DNA of 64,000 nt from Solidesulfovibrio carbinolicus (GCF_004135975.1 NZ_CP026538.1:1488001-1552000), one strand, 5' to 3'; positions 1 through 18,462 are shown, counted from the stretch's first letter. Notes: generated from the sequence alone by a model not told the origin. Numbers and translations are program-made.

Positions 1-198
1 TCCCAGGTCGGCACCGGCGACCGCTCCGAGCGCATCCGCACCTACAACTTTCCCCAGGGCCGTGTCACCGATCACCGCATCAACCTGACGCTCTACCGCC
101 TCGACGCCGTTCTCGAAGGCGACCTCGACGAACTGTGCGGCGCGCTCATCGGCCACTACCAAGCCGAGGCGCTGAAGGCTCAGGCCGACGCGGCCTAG
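1..198 (+). CDS. prfA: Peptide chain release factor 1, C-terminal end (partial)
   Basis: This is the last 65 codons of RF1, cut by the window edge. RF1 recognises UAA and UAG stops and triggers peptide release on the ribosome. The visible part matches the conserved C-terminal region: [18 protein letters not shown], then [14 protein letters not shown], then an acidic/Leu tail ending at a TAG. The GGQ motif lies upstream, outside the window. The next gene is prmC, which methylates the GGQ glutamine of release factors, so the usual prfA-prmC pairing is kept, although a repeat and a long hairpin separate the two genes. Confidence 0.95.
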   Translation, partial: SQVGTGDRSERIRTYNFPQGRVTDHRINLTLYRLDAVLEGDLDELCGALIGHYQAEALKAQADAA

Positions 199-208
199 AG
201 TGAAGAGT

Positions 209-258
209 GCCTCCGGCGGCCAAAGGGGCTGAGCCCCTTTGGAAACCCCACCTGGGGA
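209..258 (+). repeat. Dispersed intergenic palindromic repeat, copy 1 (variant stem)
   Basis: The unit begins GCCTCCGGCGGC and then forms a perfect 10-bp stem (CCAAAGGGGC, loop TGA, GCCCCTTTGG, 220-242), followed by a C-rich tail. It sits 10 bases after the prfA stop. The start and the TGA loop match the other copies in this window, but the stem sequence differs on both arms in a compensating way. Confidence 0.8.
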
Positions 259-280
259 GTTGGGGGCGTTGCCGTGTATT

Positions 281-333
281 CTGGGGCGCGCCGTCCCGGA
301 CCGGGAGTACCGGTCCGGGACGGCGCGCCCCAG
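281..333. repeat. Perfect 24-bp inverted repeat (very stable hairpin) before prmC
   Basis: Positions 281-304 are the exact reverse complement of 310-333, separated by the 5-base loop GAGTA. As RNA this would be a 24-bp uninterrupted, GC-rich stem. It ends 17 bases before the prmC ATG, leaving only the ribosome binding site between. There is no T tract after it, so it is not a standard intrinsic terminator. An RNase III site, an mRNA stability element or a translational brake on prmC are possible roles (inference). Confidence 0.9.
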
Positions 334-350
334 CGCATTGGAGGGAAGAA

Positions 351-1211
351 ATGGCAAAAGCGCCCACGGTTCGCGAGATCCTGGCCAAGAGCGAAGCCTT
401 TTTCGAGGGCCGGGGCCTGGACAGTCCCCGGCTTTCGGCCCAGCTCCTGTTGTCCCAGGCCCTGGGCCTGGACCGGCTGGGCCTGATTCTCGCCATGGAC
501 CGGCCCCTGACCCCGGAAGAACTCGACCTCGTGCGTCCCCTGGTCGCCCGCCGGGGCAAGGGCGAGCCCGTCGCCTACATCCTGGGCGAACGCGAATTCT
601 ACGGCCTCGACTTCGCCGTCACCCCGGCCACGCTGATCCCGCGCCCGGAAACGGAACTCATCATCGACAGAACCCTGGAACTGTTTCCGGCCGGCGAGTT
701 GACGTCGTTTGCTGACCTGGGAACCGGCTCGGGCTGTCTGGCCGTGACCCTGGCCGTGCGATTCCCCGGCGCAACCGGCCTGGCCCTGGACCTGCGTCCC
801 GAGGCTTTGGCCGTGGCCCGGCAAAACGCCGCCCGGCACCAGGTGGCCCAGCGCCTGACGTTTTTTGAAGCCGATTTCGCCGACTTGCCGGCCCATGACG
901 GCGGCTACGGGCTGGTCGTGTCCAACCCGCCCTATGTCAGCGCCGCCGAATACCGGGAGTGTTCCCGCGAGGTGCGGGAGTTTGAGCCGTCAAGCGCCCT
1001 GACCCCGGGCGAAACGGGCCTTGAGGCCGTGCCCACGGTGGCCCGGGCCGCGATTTCGCGGTTGGCCCCAGGGGGTGTGTTGTTGGTGGAGATCGGCTGG
1101 AAGCAAGGGCCGGACGCCGCCGCCATCCTGGCCGAGGCCGGCTTTGCCGACGTCGTCGTGCGCCGCGATCTGGCCGGGCTGGAACGGGTAGTTGAAGGGC
1201 GAAAGCCGTAA
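351..1211 (+). CDS. prmC: Release factor glutamine N5-methyltransferase PrmC
   Basis: PrmC uses S-adenosylmethionine to methylate the glutamine of the GGQ motif in RF1 and RF2, which speeds peptide release. The 286-residue product has an N-terminal helical domain with GEPVAYILGEREFYG at about 71-85, IPRPETE at 96-102, the SAM-binding DLGTGSGCLA at 122-131 and the catalytic NPPY at 192-195. Length is normal for the family. The ATG at 351 is chosen because GGAGGGA precedes it by 6-7 bases. An in-frame extension to 207 would read through the repeat and hairpin and is not family sequence. prfA lies directly upstream. Confidence 0.93.
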   Translation: MAKAPTVREILAKSEAFFEGRGLDSPRLSAQLLLSQALGLDRLGLILAMDRPLTPEELDLVRPLVARRGKGEPVAYILGEREFYGLDFAVTPATLIPRPETELIIDRTLELFPAGELTSFADLGTGSGCLAVTLAVRFPGATGLALDLRPEALAVARQNAARHQVAQRLTFFEADFADLPAHDGGYGLVVSNPPYVSAAEYRECSREVREFEPSSALTPGETGLEAVPTVARAAISRLAPGGVLLVEIGWKQGPDAAAILAEAGFADVVVRRDLAGLERVVEGRKP

Positions 1212-1295
1212 AACCGGCCCGTTTGCCCCGGCCTAGCCCCCGAATTTTGTGGCTAGCGGCCGCGCAGCGCCCGCTTCGCCCGGCCATGGTCAAGC

Positions 1296-1315
1296 GCGGC
1301 GCGGCCAGGGCCGCG
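1296..1315. terminator. GC-rich hairpin between convergent prmC and the beta-propeller gene
   Basis: GGCGCGGCC and GGCCGCGCC form a near-perfect stem between the 3' ends of two converging genes. No T run follows on either side, so termination is only suggested by position. Confidence 0.3.
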
Positions 1316-1318
1316 CCC

Positions 1319-2530
1319 TTACGGCCGCGTCCCCACGCTCGGTCTGAATCCCTTCCCCAATTCCGTCAGTCCCGTGCCGTCCGCGTTCATGCGGTAGAGC
1401 CGGTGCGGCCCGTTGGCGGGCTTTTCCGGCAGGCCCGCGAAATAGATGCGTCGGCCGTCCGGCGTCCAGGTCGGGGAGACGGCGACAAGCTCCCGGGGCG
1501 TGAGGCGATAGCTCGTGCCGCTGCCCAGGTCGCACAGAAACAGTGCGCTGCCGGAGTCATTGAGCCAGCGCTCCATGGCCGGCGAGGGGTTGACGTCGCT
1601 TGCGGCCAGCACCAGCGTGTCGCTTGTCGGACTGGGCAGATACGTGTCGCCGCTGGAATCAAGAGTCGGGTCGAGAAAGGCCGAAACCGGCGTCTGGCGC
1701 AGCACACGGCCGTGCGCATCAATCAGGCGCAACTGGTTGGCCTCGTTTTCCCAGACGAAAAACGCCAACGTCTTGCCGTCGACGCCGAATCCGTTCAACG
1801 ACGTGGTGACGGGCAACCAGGGAACGACAACGGCCGGTTGGGCGTCGGGCGCGGCGAGGTCCACGCTCTCGATGCGGTCACGCGGGTTTCCAAGGACGCG
1901 GCGGTCATCGACACGCCAGGCCAGCACCAGGCCCTGGGGCGAAAAATGGATTTCGCGCACGGCCTGCGGCGTGGTCGGAAAACGACGGGGCTGGGCCTTG
2001 CCCGTCAGATCGACCACGGTCACGCCGCCTTCCGCCTCCGGCCAAAACGCCAAAAGCGTCCCGTCGGCCGATACGGCCGGCCAGGCGCCCTTGGCCACGC
2101 GCCGGGGCTTGGCCGCGCCTTCGCGCACCATGATCCACGGCTCGTCCTCGTAAGCTACGATGTCCCGCTCGGCCAGGGCCGGGTCGCCCGGGGCCGGGGC
2201 CCAGGTCGGACGGTGCGCCTGGGTTTTGCCGGGCTGCGCGGCCAGGGCCGCCAGAGGCAGGCGGTACAGGCGGCCCGGGAAATTCGGCTGTCGGGGATCG
2301 GGCCGGGCCACCGTCGCCCAGCCGTCCTTGACCTCCAGCACAAAGACCGGGTCGCCGACGGCCAGGGCCGGCGCGCGCTGTTTCCGCCCGTCCGCGAGAC
2401 GCGCTTGTGCGGCGTCGGTCACGGTCATGTACGGATCGCCGTTGACGTGAAGCGACTGGGTCAGGCCCAGGGCCGGCACGAGGAGCAAAGCGGCCAGCAA
2501 TGCCGCGCACATCGAACGCGGGACAGTCAT
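1319..2530 (-). CDS. Secreted beta-propeller (TolB/WD40-like) protein
   Basis: The 403-residue product starts with a signal peptide (MTVPRSMCAALLAALLLVPA) and should be exported. A region at about 55-100 with VGDPVFVLEVKDGWATV looks like a small beta-barrel or SH3-like module. The rest holds WD40-like/PD40 strands such as GAWPAVSADGTLLAFWP and VSPTWTPDGRRIYFAGL, with a final LYRMNADGTGLTEL, as in TolB-type propellers. It starts 10 bases after the ftsH stop on the same strand, so the two are probably co-transcribed. A role in envelope protein handling is possible from that linkage, but the specific function is unknown. The start fits the signal peptide. Confidence 0.7.
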   Translation of the reverse strand: MTVPRSMCAALLAALLLVPALGLTQSLHVNGDPYMTVTDAAQARLADGRKQRAPALAVGDPVFVLEVKDGWATVARPDPRQPNFPGRLYRLPLAALAAQPGKTQAHRPTWAPAPGDPALAERDIVAYEDEPWIMVREGAAKPRRVAKGAWPAVSADGTLLAFWPEAEGGVTVVDLTGKAQPRRFPTTPQAVREIHFSPQGLVLAWRVDDRRVLGNPRDRIESVDLAAPDAQPAVVVPWLPVTTSLNGFGVDGKTLAFFVWENEANQLRLIDAHGRVLRQTPVSAFLDPTLDSSGDTYLPSPTSDTLVLAASDVNPSPAMERWLNDSGSALFLCDLGSGTSYRLTPRELVAVSPTWTPDGRRIYFAGLPEKPANGPHRLYRMNADGTGLTELGKGFRPSVGTRP

Positions 2531-2540
2531 GACAGGACTC

Positions 2541-4379
2541 CTAAGCGGCGGCAGTGGGGGGCGTGTCCCCCAACAGCGCCTTGAACTCGGTTTCGTCGAG
2601 CACCTCGCGCTCCAACAATTCGCCGGCCACCCGGTCGAGCACGGCCATGTGGCCGGTGAGGAGTGCCGTCACCCGCTCGTAGGCGGTTTCCAGGATGGTT
2701 TTGACCTCGGCGTCCACCCGGGCCGCCGTGGCTTCGGAATATTCCCGCCCGGCCAGGCCGCTCTGGTCGGCCGAGAGAAACACCGGCCGGTTCTGGCGCG
2801 GGTAGGTGGCCTGGCCCAGGGTCTGGCCCATGCCGTACTCGGTGACCATGGCCATGGCGATGTCGGTTGCCCGTTGCAGGTCGTTGTGCGCGCCCGTGGA
2901 CACGTCGCCAAAGACCAGCCGTTCGGCCGCCCGCCCGCCGAGCAGCACGTCGATTTTGCCGAGCAGCTCGGTCTGGGTCATGAGATAGCGGTCCTCGGTG
3001 GGCAGCTGCTGGGTCCAGCCCAGGGCCCCAATGCCGCGGGGCACGATGGAGATTTTATGGACCGCGTCGGCCCCGGGCGTGAAGGTGGCCACGATGGCGT
3101 GGCCGGCCTCATGGTAGGCCACCACCTTTTTTTCCTGGGGATTGATCACCCGGTTTTTCTTTTCCAGGCCGCCCATGATACGGTCCACGGCTTCTTCCAG
3201 GTCATCCATGCCCACGGCGTCTTTGTCCTTGCGGGCGGCGAGCAGGGCGGCCTCGTTGATGGCGTTGGCCAGATCGGCCCCGGAAAAGCCCGGGGTCTTG
3301 CGGGCGATGATGGAAAGATCGACCTCCGGGGCCAGGGCCACTTTTTTGGCGTGGACGCGCAAAATCTGCTCCCGGCCGATGACGTCCGGCCGGTCCACCA
3401 GCACCTGCCGGTCGAAGCGTCCGGCCCGCAGCAAAGCCGGGTCCAGGGTCTCGGGCCGGTTGGTGGCGGCCATGATGATGACCCCAACCCGGGGATCGAA
3501 GCCGTCCATCTCGACAAGGAGCTGGTTGAGGGTCTGCTCGCGCTCGTCATGGCCGCCGACGATGGCTCCGGAGCGGGATTTGCCGATGGCGTCGAGTTCG
3601 TCGATGAAGATAATGCACGGGGCCTTTTCCTTGGCCTGGACAAAGAGCTCACGCACCCGGGCCGCGCCCACGCCCACGAACATCTCCACGAATTCCGAGC
3701 CGGAGATGGAAAAAAACGGGACCTGCGCCTCGCCGGCCACGGCCCGGGCCAGCAGCGTCTTGCCCGTGCCCGGCGGGCCGACCAGCAGCACGCCCTTGGG
3801 CATCTGGCCGCCCAGGCGCTGGAAGCGCTCCGGGGTTTTCAGGTAATCGACGATCTCTTCAAGCTCGGTCTTGGCCTCGTCGCAGCCGGCCACGTCGGTA
3901 AACCGGGTCTCGATGTCCTTTTCGGCGTAGACCCGGGCTTTGTTCTTGCCAAAGGCCATGACGCCCTGGCCGGGATTGAGGCGCTGCATCATGAAATACC
4001 AGATGCCGAAAAAGAGCAGGATGGGCACGATCCAGGACAGGATGTCGCGCAGAAAGGTGGATTCGGGCTGGGCCCGGAAGACCACGTTGTGCTTGGCCAG
4101 TTCGGTGGACAGGTTGGGGTCCACCCGCCGGGTGACGAACTCCTGGGTGGCGTCGGGTTCGCCATCCTTGCCCGTGGCCTTCATGGCCCCGGCAATGACA
4201 TCGCCGGTGATGGAAACTTCTGTGATGTCGCCTGCTTGCAGGCGAGTGAGGAATTCGGAGTAGGGCAGATTCTTGGGGCCGTAGTTGGTGACGATGAGGT
4301 TGTTGAGCAGCAGCACGCCCCAGATGGCGATGAGCACGTACCACAGGGAGAAGCGATGGTGTTTTTCCATATTTTTCAT
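2541..4379 (-). CDS. ftsH: ATP-dependent zinc metalloprotease FtsH
   Basis: FtsH is a membrane-anchored AAA+ protease that degrades misfolded membrane proteins and regulatory proteins. The 612-residue product has a first membrane segment at about 12-30, a periplasmic domain, and a second segment at about 113-131. The AAA domain has Walker A GPPGTGKT at 201-208, Walker [10 protein letters not shown] with D260/E261, and the second region of homology RAGRFDR. The zinc site HEAGH is at 423-427, with the [13 protein letters not shown] region providing the third ligand. Two ATGs, 4379 and 4370, are possible and neither has a clear ribosome binding site. It is divergent from the tRNA-tuf block. Confidence 0.95.
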   Translation of the reverse strand: MKNMEKHHRFSLWYVLIAIWGVLLLNNLIVTNYGPKNLPYSEFLTRLQAGDITEVSITGDVIAGAMKATGKDGEPDATQEFVTRRVDPNLSTELAKHNVVFRAQPESTFLRDILSWIVPILLFFGIWYFMMQRLNPGQGVMAFGKNKARVYAEKDIETRFTDVAGCDEAKTELEEIVDYLKTPERFQRLGGQMPKGVLLVGPPGTGKTLLARAVAGEAQVPFFSISGSEFVEMFVGVGAARVRELFVQAKEKAPCIIFIDELDAIGKSRSGAIVGGHDEREQTLNQLLVEMDGFDPRVGVIIMAATNRPETLDPALLRAGRFDRQVLVDRPDVIGREQILRVHAKKVALAPEVDLSIIARKTPGFSGADLANAINEAALLAARKDKDAVGMDDLEEAVDRIMGGLEKKNRVINPQEKKVVAYHEAGHAIVATFTPGADAVHKISIVPRGIGALGWTQQLPTEDRYLMTQTELLGKIDVLLGGRAAERLVFGDVSTGAHNDLQRATDIAMAMVTEYGMGQTLGQATYPRQNRPVFLSADQSGLAGREYSEATAARVDAEVKTILETAYERVTALLTGHMAVLDRVAGELLEREVLDETEFKALLGDTPPTAAA

Positions 4380-4586
4380 AAGGCGCTCGAAGGTGAGAGG
4401 TGAGAAGGGGCGGTATTTGGTCCGAATATAGGGGAGGAGGGGGCTTGTGACAACGTTGGCCTGAGGGAGGAAAAAGAAAATGTGGGAAATGCAAAAAAAG
4501 CCTTGCCAAGGTTCCGGGTTGGGTCTAATAACTCTGCTTCGCGTCTGGGTGAAACCAAACGCGGCGATCTGGTGACAAAAAAAGGC

Positions 4587-4615
4587 TTGACCGCAACGAC
4601 GAGTTTCGCTAGTTA
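4587..4615 (+). promoter_or_regulatory. Sigma-70-type promoter for the tRNA-tuf block
   Basis: TTGACC (4587-4592) and TAGTTA (4610-4615) are 17 bases apart and lie 15 bases before the first tRNA. Spacing and -35 match the housekeeping consensus well; the -10 is weaker. An A-rich tract lies just upstream of the -35. Confidence 0.6.
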
Positions 4616-4630
4616 CCCGCTTCTCGGTTA

Positions 4631-4706
4631 GCTGGCGTAGCTCAACTGGCAGAGCAGCTGATTTGTAATCAGCAGGTTGCGGGTTCGAGTCCCATCGCCA
4701 GCTCCA
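4631..4706 (+). tRNA. tRNA-Thr (anticodon TGT)
   Basis: A 76-base cloverleaf with acceptor arms GCTGGCG and CGCCAGC, anticodon loop TTTGTAA and GGTTCGAGTCC T arm. CCA is encoded (4704-4706). It is first in a Thr-Tyr-Gly-Thr cluster ahead of tuf, an order found in many bacteria. Confidence 0.97.
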
Positions 4707-4712
4707 AGGTTC

Positions 4713-4798
4713 GGAGGGGTTCCCGAGTGGCCAAAGGGAACAGACTGTAAATCTGTCGGCGTATGCCTTCGGAGGTTCAAATCCTCCCCCCTCCACCA
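4713..4798 (+). tRNA. tRNA-Tyr (anticodon GTA)
   Basis: An 86-base class II tRNA with the long variable arm expected for Tyr. Acceptor arms are GGAGGGG and CCCCTCC, the anticodon loop is CTGTAAA, and CCA is encoded at 4796-4798. It follows tRNA-Thr by 6 bases. Confidence 0.97.
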
Positions 4799-4858
4799 TA
4801 TAGCGCGAATGCAGTAGGAGACAGGTAGAGCCTGTCGCATGAACTACATGTGACATAC

Positions 4859-4935
4859 GCGGGAATAGCTCAATTGGCTAGAGCATCAGCCTTCCAAGCT
4901 GAGGGTTGCGAGTTCGAGTCTCGTTTCCCGCTCCA
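4859..4935 (+). tRNA. tRNA-Gly (anticodon TCC)
   Basis: A 77-base cloverleaf with acceptor arms GCGGGAA and TTCCCGC, anticodon loop CTTCCAA and encoded CCA (4933-4935). The 60-base gap after tRNA-Tyr shows no gene. Confidence 0.97.
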
Positions 4936-4964
4936 AAGCCGCCCGTGTCCTACCGCTTGACGAA

Positions 4965-5040
4965 GCCCACGTAGCTCAGTCGGCAGAGCACTTCCTTGGT
5001 AAGGAAGAGGTCGCCGGTTCGAATCCGGCCGTGGGCTCCA
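4965..5040 (+). tRNA. tRNA-Thr (anticodon GGT)
   Basis: A 76-base cloverleaf with acceptor arms GCCCACG and CGTGGGC, anticodon loop TTGGTAA and encoded CCA (5038-5040). It ends 50 bases before the tuf start. Confidence 0.97.
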
Positions 5041-5090
5041 TATCTACGACCACTAAAAATCCTGAAGAGCACCAGCTGCAGGGGGATGAC

Positions 5091-6284
<1,194 letters not shown>

Positions 6285-6287
6285 GCG

Positions 6288-6437
6288 ATGCGGATCAACG
6301 TCCAGCTGCAGTGCACCGAGTGCAAGCGCAAAAACTACGCCACGGAAAAGAACAAGAAGAACACGACCGGCCGTATGGAACTGAAGAAGTATTGTCCTTT
6401 CGACCGTAAGCACACGGTCCACAAGGAAACGAAGTAG
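6288..6437 (+). CDS. rpmG: 50S ribosomal protein L33
   Basis: A 49-residue ribosomal protein of the large subunit, starting 3 bases after the tuf stop. The sequence begins [19 protein letters not shown] and has the zinc-binding CxxC near the start, but the second pair is incomplete: [10 protein letters not shown] carries only one Cys. L33 proteins commonly lose zinc-binding cysteines, so this partly Cys-poor form is not evidence of damage. Position between tuf and secE is the standard one. Confidence 0.95.
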   Translation: MRINVQLQCTECKRKNYATEKNKKNTTGRMELKKYCPFDRKHTVHKETK

Positions 6438-6455
6438 GTTCCGGTCGTTAAACGC

Positions 6456-6531
6456 AGGGCAGTAGCTCTAACGGTAGAGCATCGGACTCCAAATCCGAGG
6501 GCTGGGGGTTCGAATCCCTCCTGCCCTGCCA
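6456..6531 (+). tRNA. tRNA-Trp (anticodon CCA)
   Basis: A 76-base cloverleaf with acceptor arms AGGGCAG and CTGCCCT, anticodon loop CTCCAAA and encoded CCA (6529-6531). tRNA-Trp between rpmG and secE is a widely conserved arrangement. Confidence 0.97.
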
Positions 6532-6552
6532 TTTTCAAGCAAGGCGTAGGTC

Positions 6553-6852
6553 ATGGCCAAAGACAAGACCCAGGCGGCCGACGGCGCGGAAAAGCCCGCC
6601 AAGGCCAAGGCCTCTTCCGGCAAGGTCCGGGAAGAGGCCGGCAAGGACGGGGTTTCCCTGACCGGCCGCGTTGATCAGGCCAAGGAATTCTTCGAACAGG
6701 CCAAGGGCGAGCTGCGCAAGGTCACTTGGCCCACCCGCGAAGAAACGGTGAAGACCGGGATCGCGGTCCTGGTTTTCAGCGTCGTCATGGCCATCTACCT
6801 GGGCGTCGTCGATATGGCCCTTTCCCGGCTCGTCGCGCTCATCCTTTCGTAA
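6553..6852 (+). CDS. secE: Preprotein translocase subunit SecE
   Basis: SecE is the small membrane subunit that clamps SecY in the protein export channel. The 99-residue product has a charged, Ala/Lys-rich N-terminal stretch of about 45 residues, an amphipathic helix ending in ELRKVTWPTREET, and one membrane segment (GIAVLVFSVVMAIYLGVVDM). This is the single-span form usual outside enterobacteria. It is followed after 14 bases by nusG, its usual partner gene. Confidence 0.96.
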   Translation: MAKDKTQAADGAEKPAKAKASSGKVREEAGKDGVSLTGRVDQAKEFFEQAKGELRKVTWPTREETVKTGIAVLVFSVVMAIYLGVVDMALSRLVALILS

Positions 6853-6866
6853 CGGACACCACTATC

Positions 6867-7430
6867 ATGGCTGAAAACGACGGCGTCGTCGACGAGCAAT
6901 CCAACGCTCGCTGGTATATCGTCCACACCTACTCGGGCTTCGAGAACCGGGTGGAGCAGACGCTGCGGGAAATGATGCGCACCGGCCAGGACGGCGGAAG
7001 CATCAAGGAAGTGGTCGTCCCGACCGAGAAGATCATCGAACTGGTCAAGGGCGAGAAAAAAACGTCCACGCGCAAGTTCTATCCCGGCTATGTCATGGTC
7101 AAGATGGCCATGGACGACAATTCCTGGCACTTGGTCCAGTCCATTCCGCGGGTGACCGGCTTTATCGGGGGCAAGAACCAGCCGACCCCCATGCGCGACA
7201 GCGAGGCCCAGAAGATCCTCAGCCTGATGGTCAGCCGTCAGGAGCAACCCCGGCCCAAGTACCACTTTGAGCGGGGCGACGAGGTCCGGGTCATCGACGG
7301 TCCCTTCGGCGGCTTCAACGGCGTTGTCGAGGACGTCAACTACGACAAGGGCAAGCTTCGCGTGTCGGTATCCATCTTCGGCCGCCAGACCCCGGTGGAA
7401 CTCGATTTCGTGCAGGTAAGCAAAAATTAG
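6867..7430 (+). CDS. nusG: Transcription termination/antitermination factor NusG
   Basis: NusG binds RNA polymerase, suppresses pausing and links it to Rho or the ribosome. The 187-residue product has the NGN domain (ARWYIVHTYSGFENRVEQ near the start, FYPGYVMVKM in the middle, PRVTGFIG) and a C-terminal KOW domain (GDEVRVIDGPFGGFNGVVED). The ATG at 6867 gives the normal length; the longer frame reaching into secE is not NusG sequence. Confidence 0.97.
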   Translation: MAENDGVVDEQSNARWYIVHTYSGFENRVEQTLREMMRTGQDGGSIKEVVVPTEKIIELVKGEKKTSTRKFYPGYVMVKMAMDDNSWHLVQSIPRVTGFIGGKNQPTPMRDSEAQKILSLMVSRQEQPRPKYHFERGDEVRVIDGPFGGFNGVVEDVNYDKGKLRVSVSIFGRQTPVELDFVQVSKN

Positions 7431-7460
7431 GGCCTGGCCCTTTTTGTAAGGATAATCGCA

Positions 7461-7883
<423 letters not shown>

Positions 7884-7912
7884 CCGGCACGACCGCAAAA
7901 GGAATTTCCGCA

Positions 7913-8620
7913 ATGGCCAAGCACGGGAAGAATTATCGCGAGGCGATCAAGGATATCGACCTCACGGCGAAATATGAAGTGAGCGAAGCCATGGCCCTGA
8001 CCGTTCAGACGGGCAAGGCCAAGTTCGACGAAACCGTCGACGTGGCGCTCAACCTCGGCGTCAACCCCAAGTACTCCGACCAGATGGTGCGCGGCGCGGT
8101 TTCGCTGCCCCACGGCCTGGGCAAGACCATCCGCGTGGCCGCTTTCTGCAAGGGCGACAAGGAAACCGAAGCCCGCGAAGCCGGAGCCGATTTCGTCGGC
8201 GGCGACGACCTCATCGAAAAGGTGAAGGGCGGCTTCCTGGACTTCGACAGTGCCGTGGCCACCCCGGACATGATGGCTTCCGTGGGCAAGATCGGTAAGA
8301 TCCTCGGCCCCCGCGGCCTCATGCCCAACGCCAAGACCGGCACCGTCTCCTTTGACATCGGCAAGGCCGTGGCCGAACTCAAGGCCGGCAAGGTCGAGTT
8401 CAAGGTCGACAAGGCCGGCGTGCTGCACGTGCCCCTGGGCAAGCGCTCCTTTGGCCCCGAGAAGCTGCTCGACAACTTCCGCGCCGTCATCGACGCCGTC
8501 ATGCGCCTGAAGCCCTCGGCCGCCAAGGGCACCTATCTCCAGGCCATGGCCCTGGCCACCACCATGGGTCCCGGCATCAAGGTGGACACCCAGTCGGTGC
8601 GCAAGCTGCTTGAGGGCTAA
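7913..8620 (+). CDS. rplA: 50S ribosomal protein L1
   Basis: L1 forms the mobile L1 stalk and in many bacteria also represses translation of its own operon by binding the mRNA leader. The 235-residue product has the conserved [20 protein letters not shown] start region and the [16 protein letters not shown] segment in the middle. Length is normal. Gene order rplK-rplA-rplJ-rplL is standard. Confidence 0.98.
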   Translation: MAKHGKNYREAIKDIDLTAKYEVSEAMALTVQTGKAKFDETVDVALNLGVNPKYSDQMVRGAVSLPHGLGKTIRVAAFCKGDKETEAREAGADFVGGDDLIEKVKGGFLDFDSAVATPDMMASVGKIGKILGPRGLMPNAKTGTVSFDIGKAVAELKAGKVEFKVDKAGVLHVPLGKRSFGPEKLLDNFRAVIDAVMRLKPSAAKGTYLQAMALATTMGPGIKVDTQSVRKLLEG

Positions 8621-8648
8621 CCGCTTCCGATCCGATAACGCATGATCC

Positions 8649-8690
8649 GTCCCGTGCCAGAGGTGCGTCCTCTGGCCGGGACGATTTTTC
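8649..8690 (+). promoter_or_regulatory. Attenuator-like hairpin in the rplA-rplJ leader
   Basis: A two-part stem (GTCCCG with CGGGAC, and CCAGAGG with CCTCTGG, loop TGCGT, one bulged T) is followed by GATTTTTC. It lies in the 195-base gap between rplA and rplJ. The form is that of an intrinsic terminator or attenuator. The same gap is where the L10(L12)4 autoregulatory leader is found in many bacteria; I cannot tell which role applies. Confidence 0.55.
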
Positions 8691-8815
8691 GATATACAAC
8701 AGGGCATCGAAGGCGAGTCAAAGACAGCGGGTGGGGACGTTCCCCTTAATTTCCCGCCGAGACCCCGCTTTGGCTCACTTGAAGGCCCGCCAACCCGCAT
8801 GTGGAGGTAGGTACC

Positions 8816-9337
8816 GTGCAACGTGCGCAAAAAAACGAGATTATCGAAAAACTGCGCGCAAGGGCGGACCGGGCCGGCATCGTGGTGGTCACCGACTTTC
8901 GTGGCATGACGGTGGAGGAGCTGACGGAACTGCGCAGCAAGCTCCGCGCCGCAGGGATCGACTATCAGGTCGTGAAAAACACCCTGGCCCGGCTGGCGGT
9001 GAAAAATGGCGTCCATGACGCCCTCAAGGACCATCTCATCGAGAACAACGGCATCGCCTTCGGGTACGAAGACCCCGTCGTCGCCGCCAAGGTCCTTGTG
9101 GATTACGCCAAGACCAGCAAGAAGTTCTCTGTCAAGCTCGCCTGTCTCTCCGGAAAGATCATCGACGCCGCCGGCGTCGCCGAGCTCTCCAAGCTGCCGA
9201 GCAAGCCCGAACTCCTTGCCATGACCCTTGGCACCATGAACGCCGTGCCCACGAACTTCGTCAGCCTGTTCGCGAACGTCATTCGCGGCGCGCTGTACGC
9301 CCTTACGGCCATCAAGGAAAAAAAGGAAGCGGCCTAA
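8816..9337 (+). CDS. rplJ: 50S ribosomal protein L10
   Basis: L10 anchors the L7/L12 stalk to the ribosome. The 173-residue product starts [20 protein letters not shown] and contains the typical [17 protein letters not shown] and [10 protein letters not shown] segments. The GTG at 8816 is preferred because GGAGGTAGG lies just before it; an in-frame GTG at 8801 overlaps that site and lacks its own. The C-terminal helix ([23 protein letters not shown]) binds L12. Confidence 0.95.
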   Translation: MQRAQKNEIIEKLRARADRAGIVVVTDFRGMTVEELTELRSKLRAAGIDYQVVKNTLARLAVKNGVHDALKDHLIENNGIAFGYEDPVVAAKVLVDYAKTSKKFSVKLACLSGKIIDAAGVAELSKLPSKPELLAMTLGTMNAVPTNFVSLFANVIRGALYALTAIKEKKEAA

Positions 9338-9379
9338 AGCCTGCTTCCGCCAAAGCGAACCTTTTAGGAGGAACATTCC

Positions 9380-9769
9380 ATGTCCGAGATCACCAAAGAG
9401 CAAGTTGTCGATTTCATTGCCAATATGACCGTCCTTGAGCTCTCTCAGTTCATCAAGGAGCTCGAAGAAAAGTTCGGCGTTTCCGCCGCTGCCCCGGCCA
9501 TGGGCATGATGATGGCCGCTCCGGCTGCTGGCGAGGCCGCTCCGGCCGAGGAAGAGAAGACCGAGTTCGACGTCATCCTGACCAACGCCGGCGGCAACAA
9601 GATCGCCGTCATCAAGGTCGTGCGCGCCCTGACCGGTCTGGGCCTCAAGGAAGCCAAGGCCAAGGTCGACGAGCTGCCTTCCTCCATCAAGGAAGCCGTC
9701 TCTAAGGCCGAAGCCGAGGACGCCAAGAAGCAGCTCGAAGAGTCCGGAGCCACCTGCGAAATCAAGTAG
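9380..9769 (+). CDS. rplL: 50S ribosomal protein L7/L12
   Basis: L7/L12 forms the flexible stalk that recruits translation GTPases. The 129-residue product has an N-terminal dimerisation domain, an Ala/Pro-rich hinge (about 35-55) and the conserved C-terminal domain ([34 protein letters not shown]). An AGGAGG ribosome binding site lies at about 9366-9371. A terminator/attenuator follows before rpoB. Confidence 0.98.
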   Translation: MSEITKEQVVDFIANMTVLELSQFIKELEEKFGVSAAAPAMGMMMAAPAAGEAAPAEEEKTEFDVILTNAGGNKIAVIKVVRALTGLGLKEAKAKVDELPSSIKEAVSKAEAEDAKKQLEESGATCEIK

Positions 9770-9800
9770 CTTGCCGTTTTCGGCCGCTTGTGACTACAAA

Positions 9801-9836
9801 GAGCGCCCCCTCCGCGAGGGGCGGGGCGCTCTTTTT
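9801..9836 (+). terminator. Intrinsic terminator/attenuator between rplL and rpoB
   Basis: GAGCGCCCC and GGGGCGCTC pair around a short loop and are followed by TTTTTCCCTTTTT. A partial terminator at this place separates ribosomal protein and RNA polymerase expression levels in well-studied bacteria; the same role is inferred here. A smaller hairpin (CCTCGG/CCGAGG, 9869-9890) follows. Confidence 0.8.
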
Positions 9837-9993
9837 CCCTTTTTGTGATTTTTCGCTTTCCGCTTCCCCCTCGGTGGGGTAGACCCGAGGTTCAGGGACA
9901 AACCAGGCGCGACGCGCGCTCCGCAAGGCCAATGACAGGCGTTCCGCACGCCACGCATCTTTCCAACGTCGTAGCCCTGCAACAGAGGACACA

Positions 9994-14103
<4,110 letters not shown>

Positions 14104-14127
14104 CGGCGCACTCGGGACCCCTTCGCC

Positions 14128-14160
14128 GCCCGCCTTTGGGATGATTTCCCGAAGGCGGGC
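14128..14160 (+). promoter_or_regulatory. Long hairpin in the rpoB-rpoC gap
   Basis: GCCCGCCTT pairs with AAGGCGGGC, and inside it GGGA pairs with TCCC around TGAT, giving a two-part stem. No T tract follows. It could be an RNase processing site or a translational spacer within the rpoBC message. A 192-base rpoB-rpoC gap is longer than in many bacteria. Confidence 0.5.
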
Positions 14161-14295
14161 GGGCGCGGGGCCGCCCCCGGGTCCGCTCGCCCCCAAACGC
14201 CCCGGACCTTCGACATAAGCTTCACGTCCCAACCAGCCCGCCGGTTTTCGGCGGCGCAGCCGCGGGGAAGTCCTCCCGCCATACGAGGTGACCGT

Positions 14296-18462
<4,167 letters not shown>

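Noticed and set aside
207-350. N-terminal extension of PrmC
   Set aside because: It reads through the repeat and hairpin; a good ribosome binding site and the family start are at 351.
1223-2584. Plus-strand open frame opposite the beta-propeller gene
   Set aside because: Arg/Gly/His-rich shadow typical of GC-rich antisense frames; the minus strand has a signal peptide and repeat pattern.
4380-4856. N-terminal extension of FtsH through the tRNA genes
   Set aside because: It would overlap tRNA-Thr and tRNA-Tyr on the opposite strand and the extra residues are not FtsH sequence.
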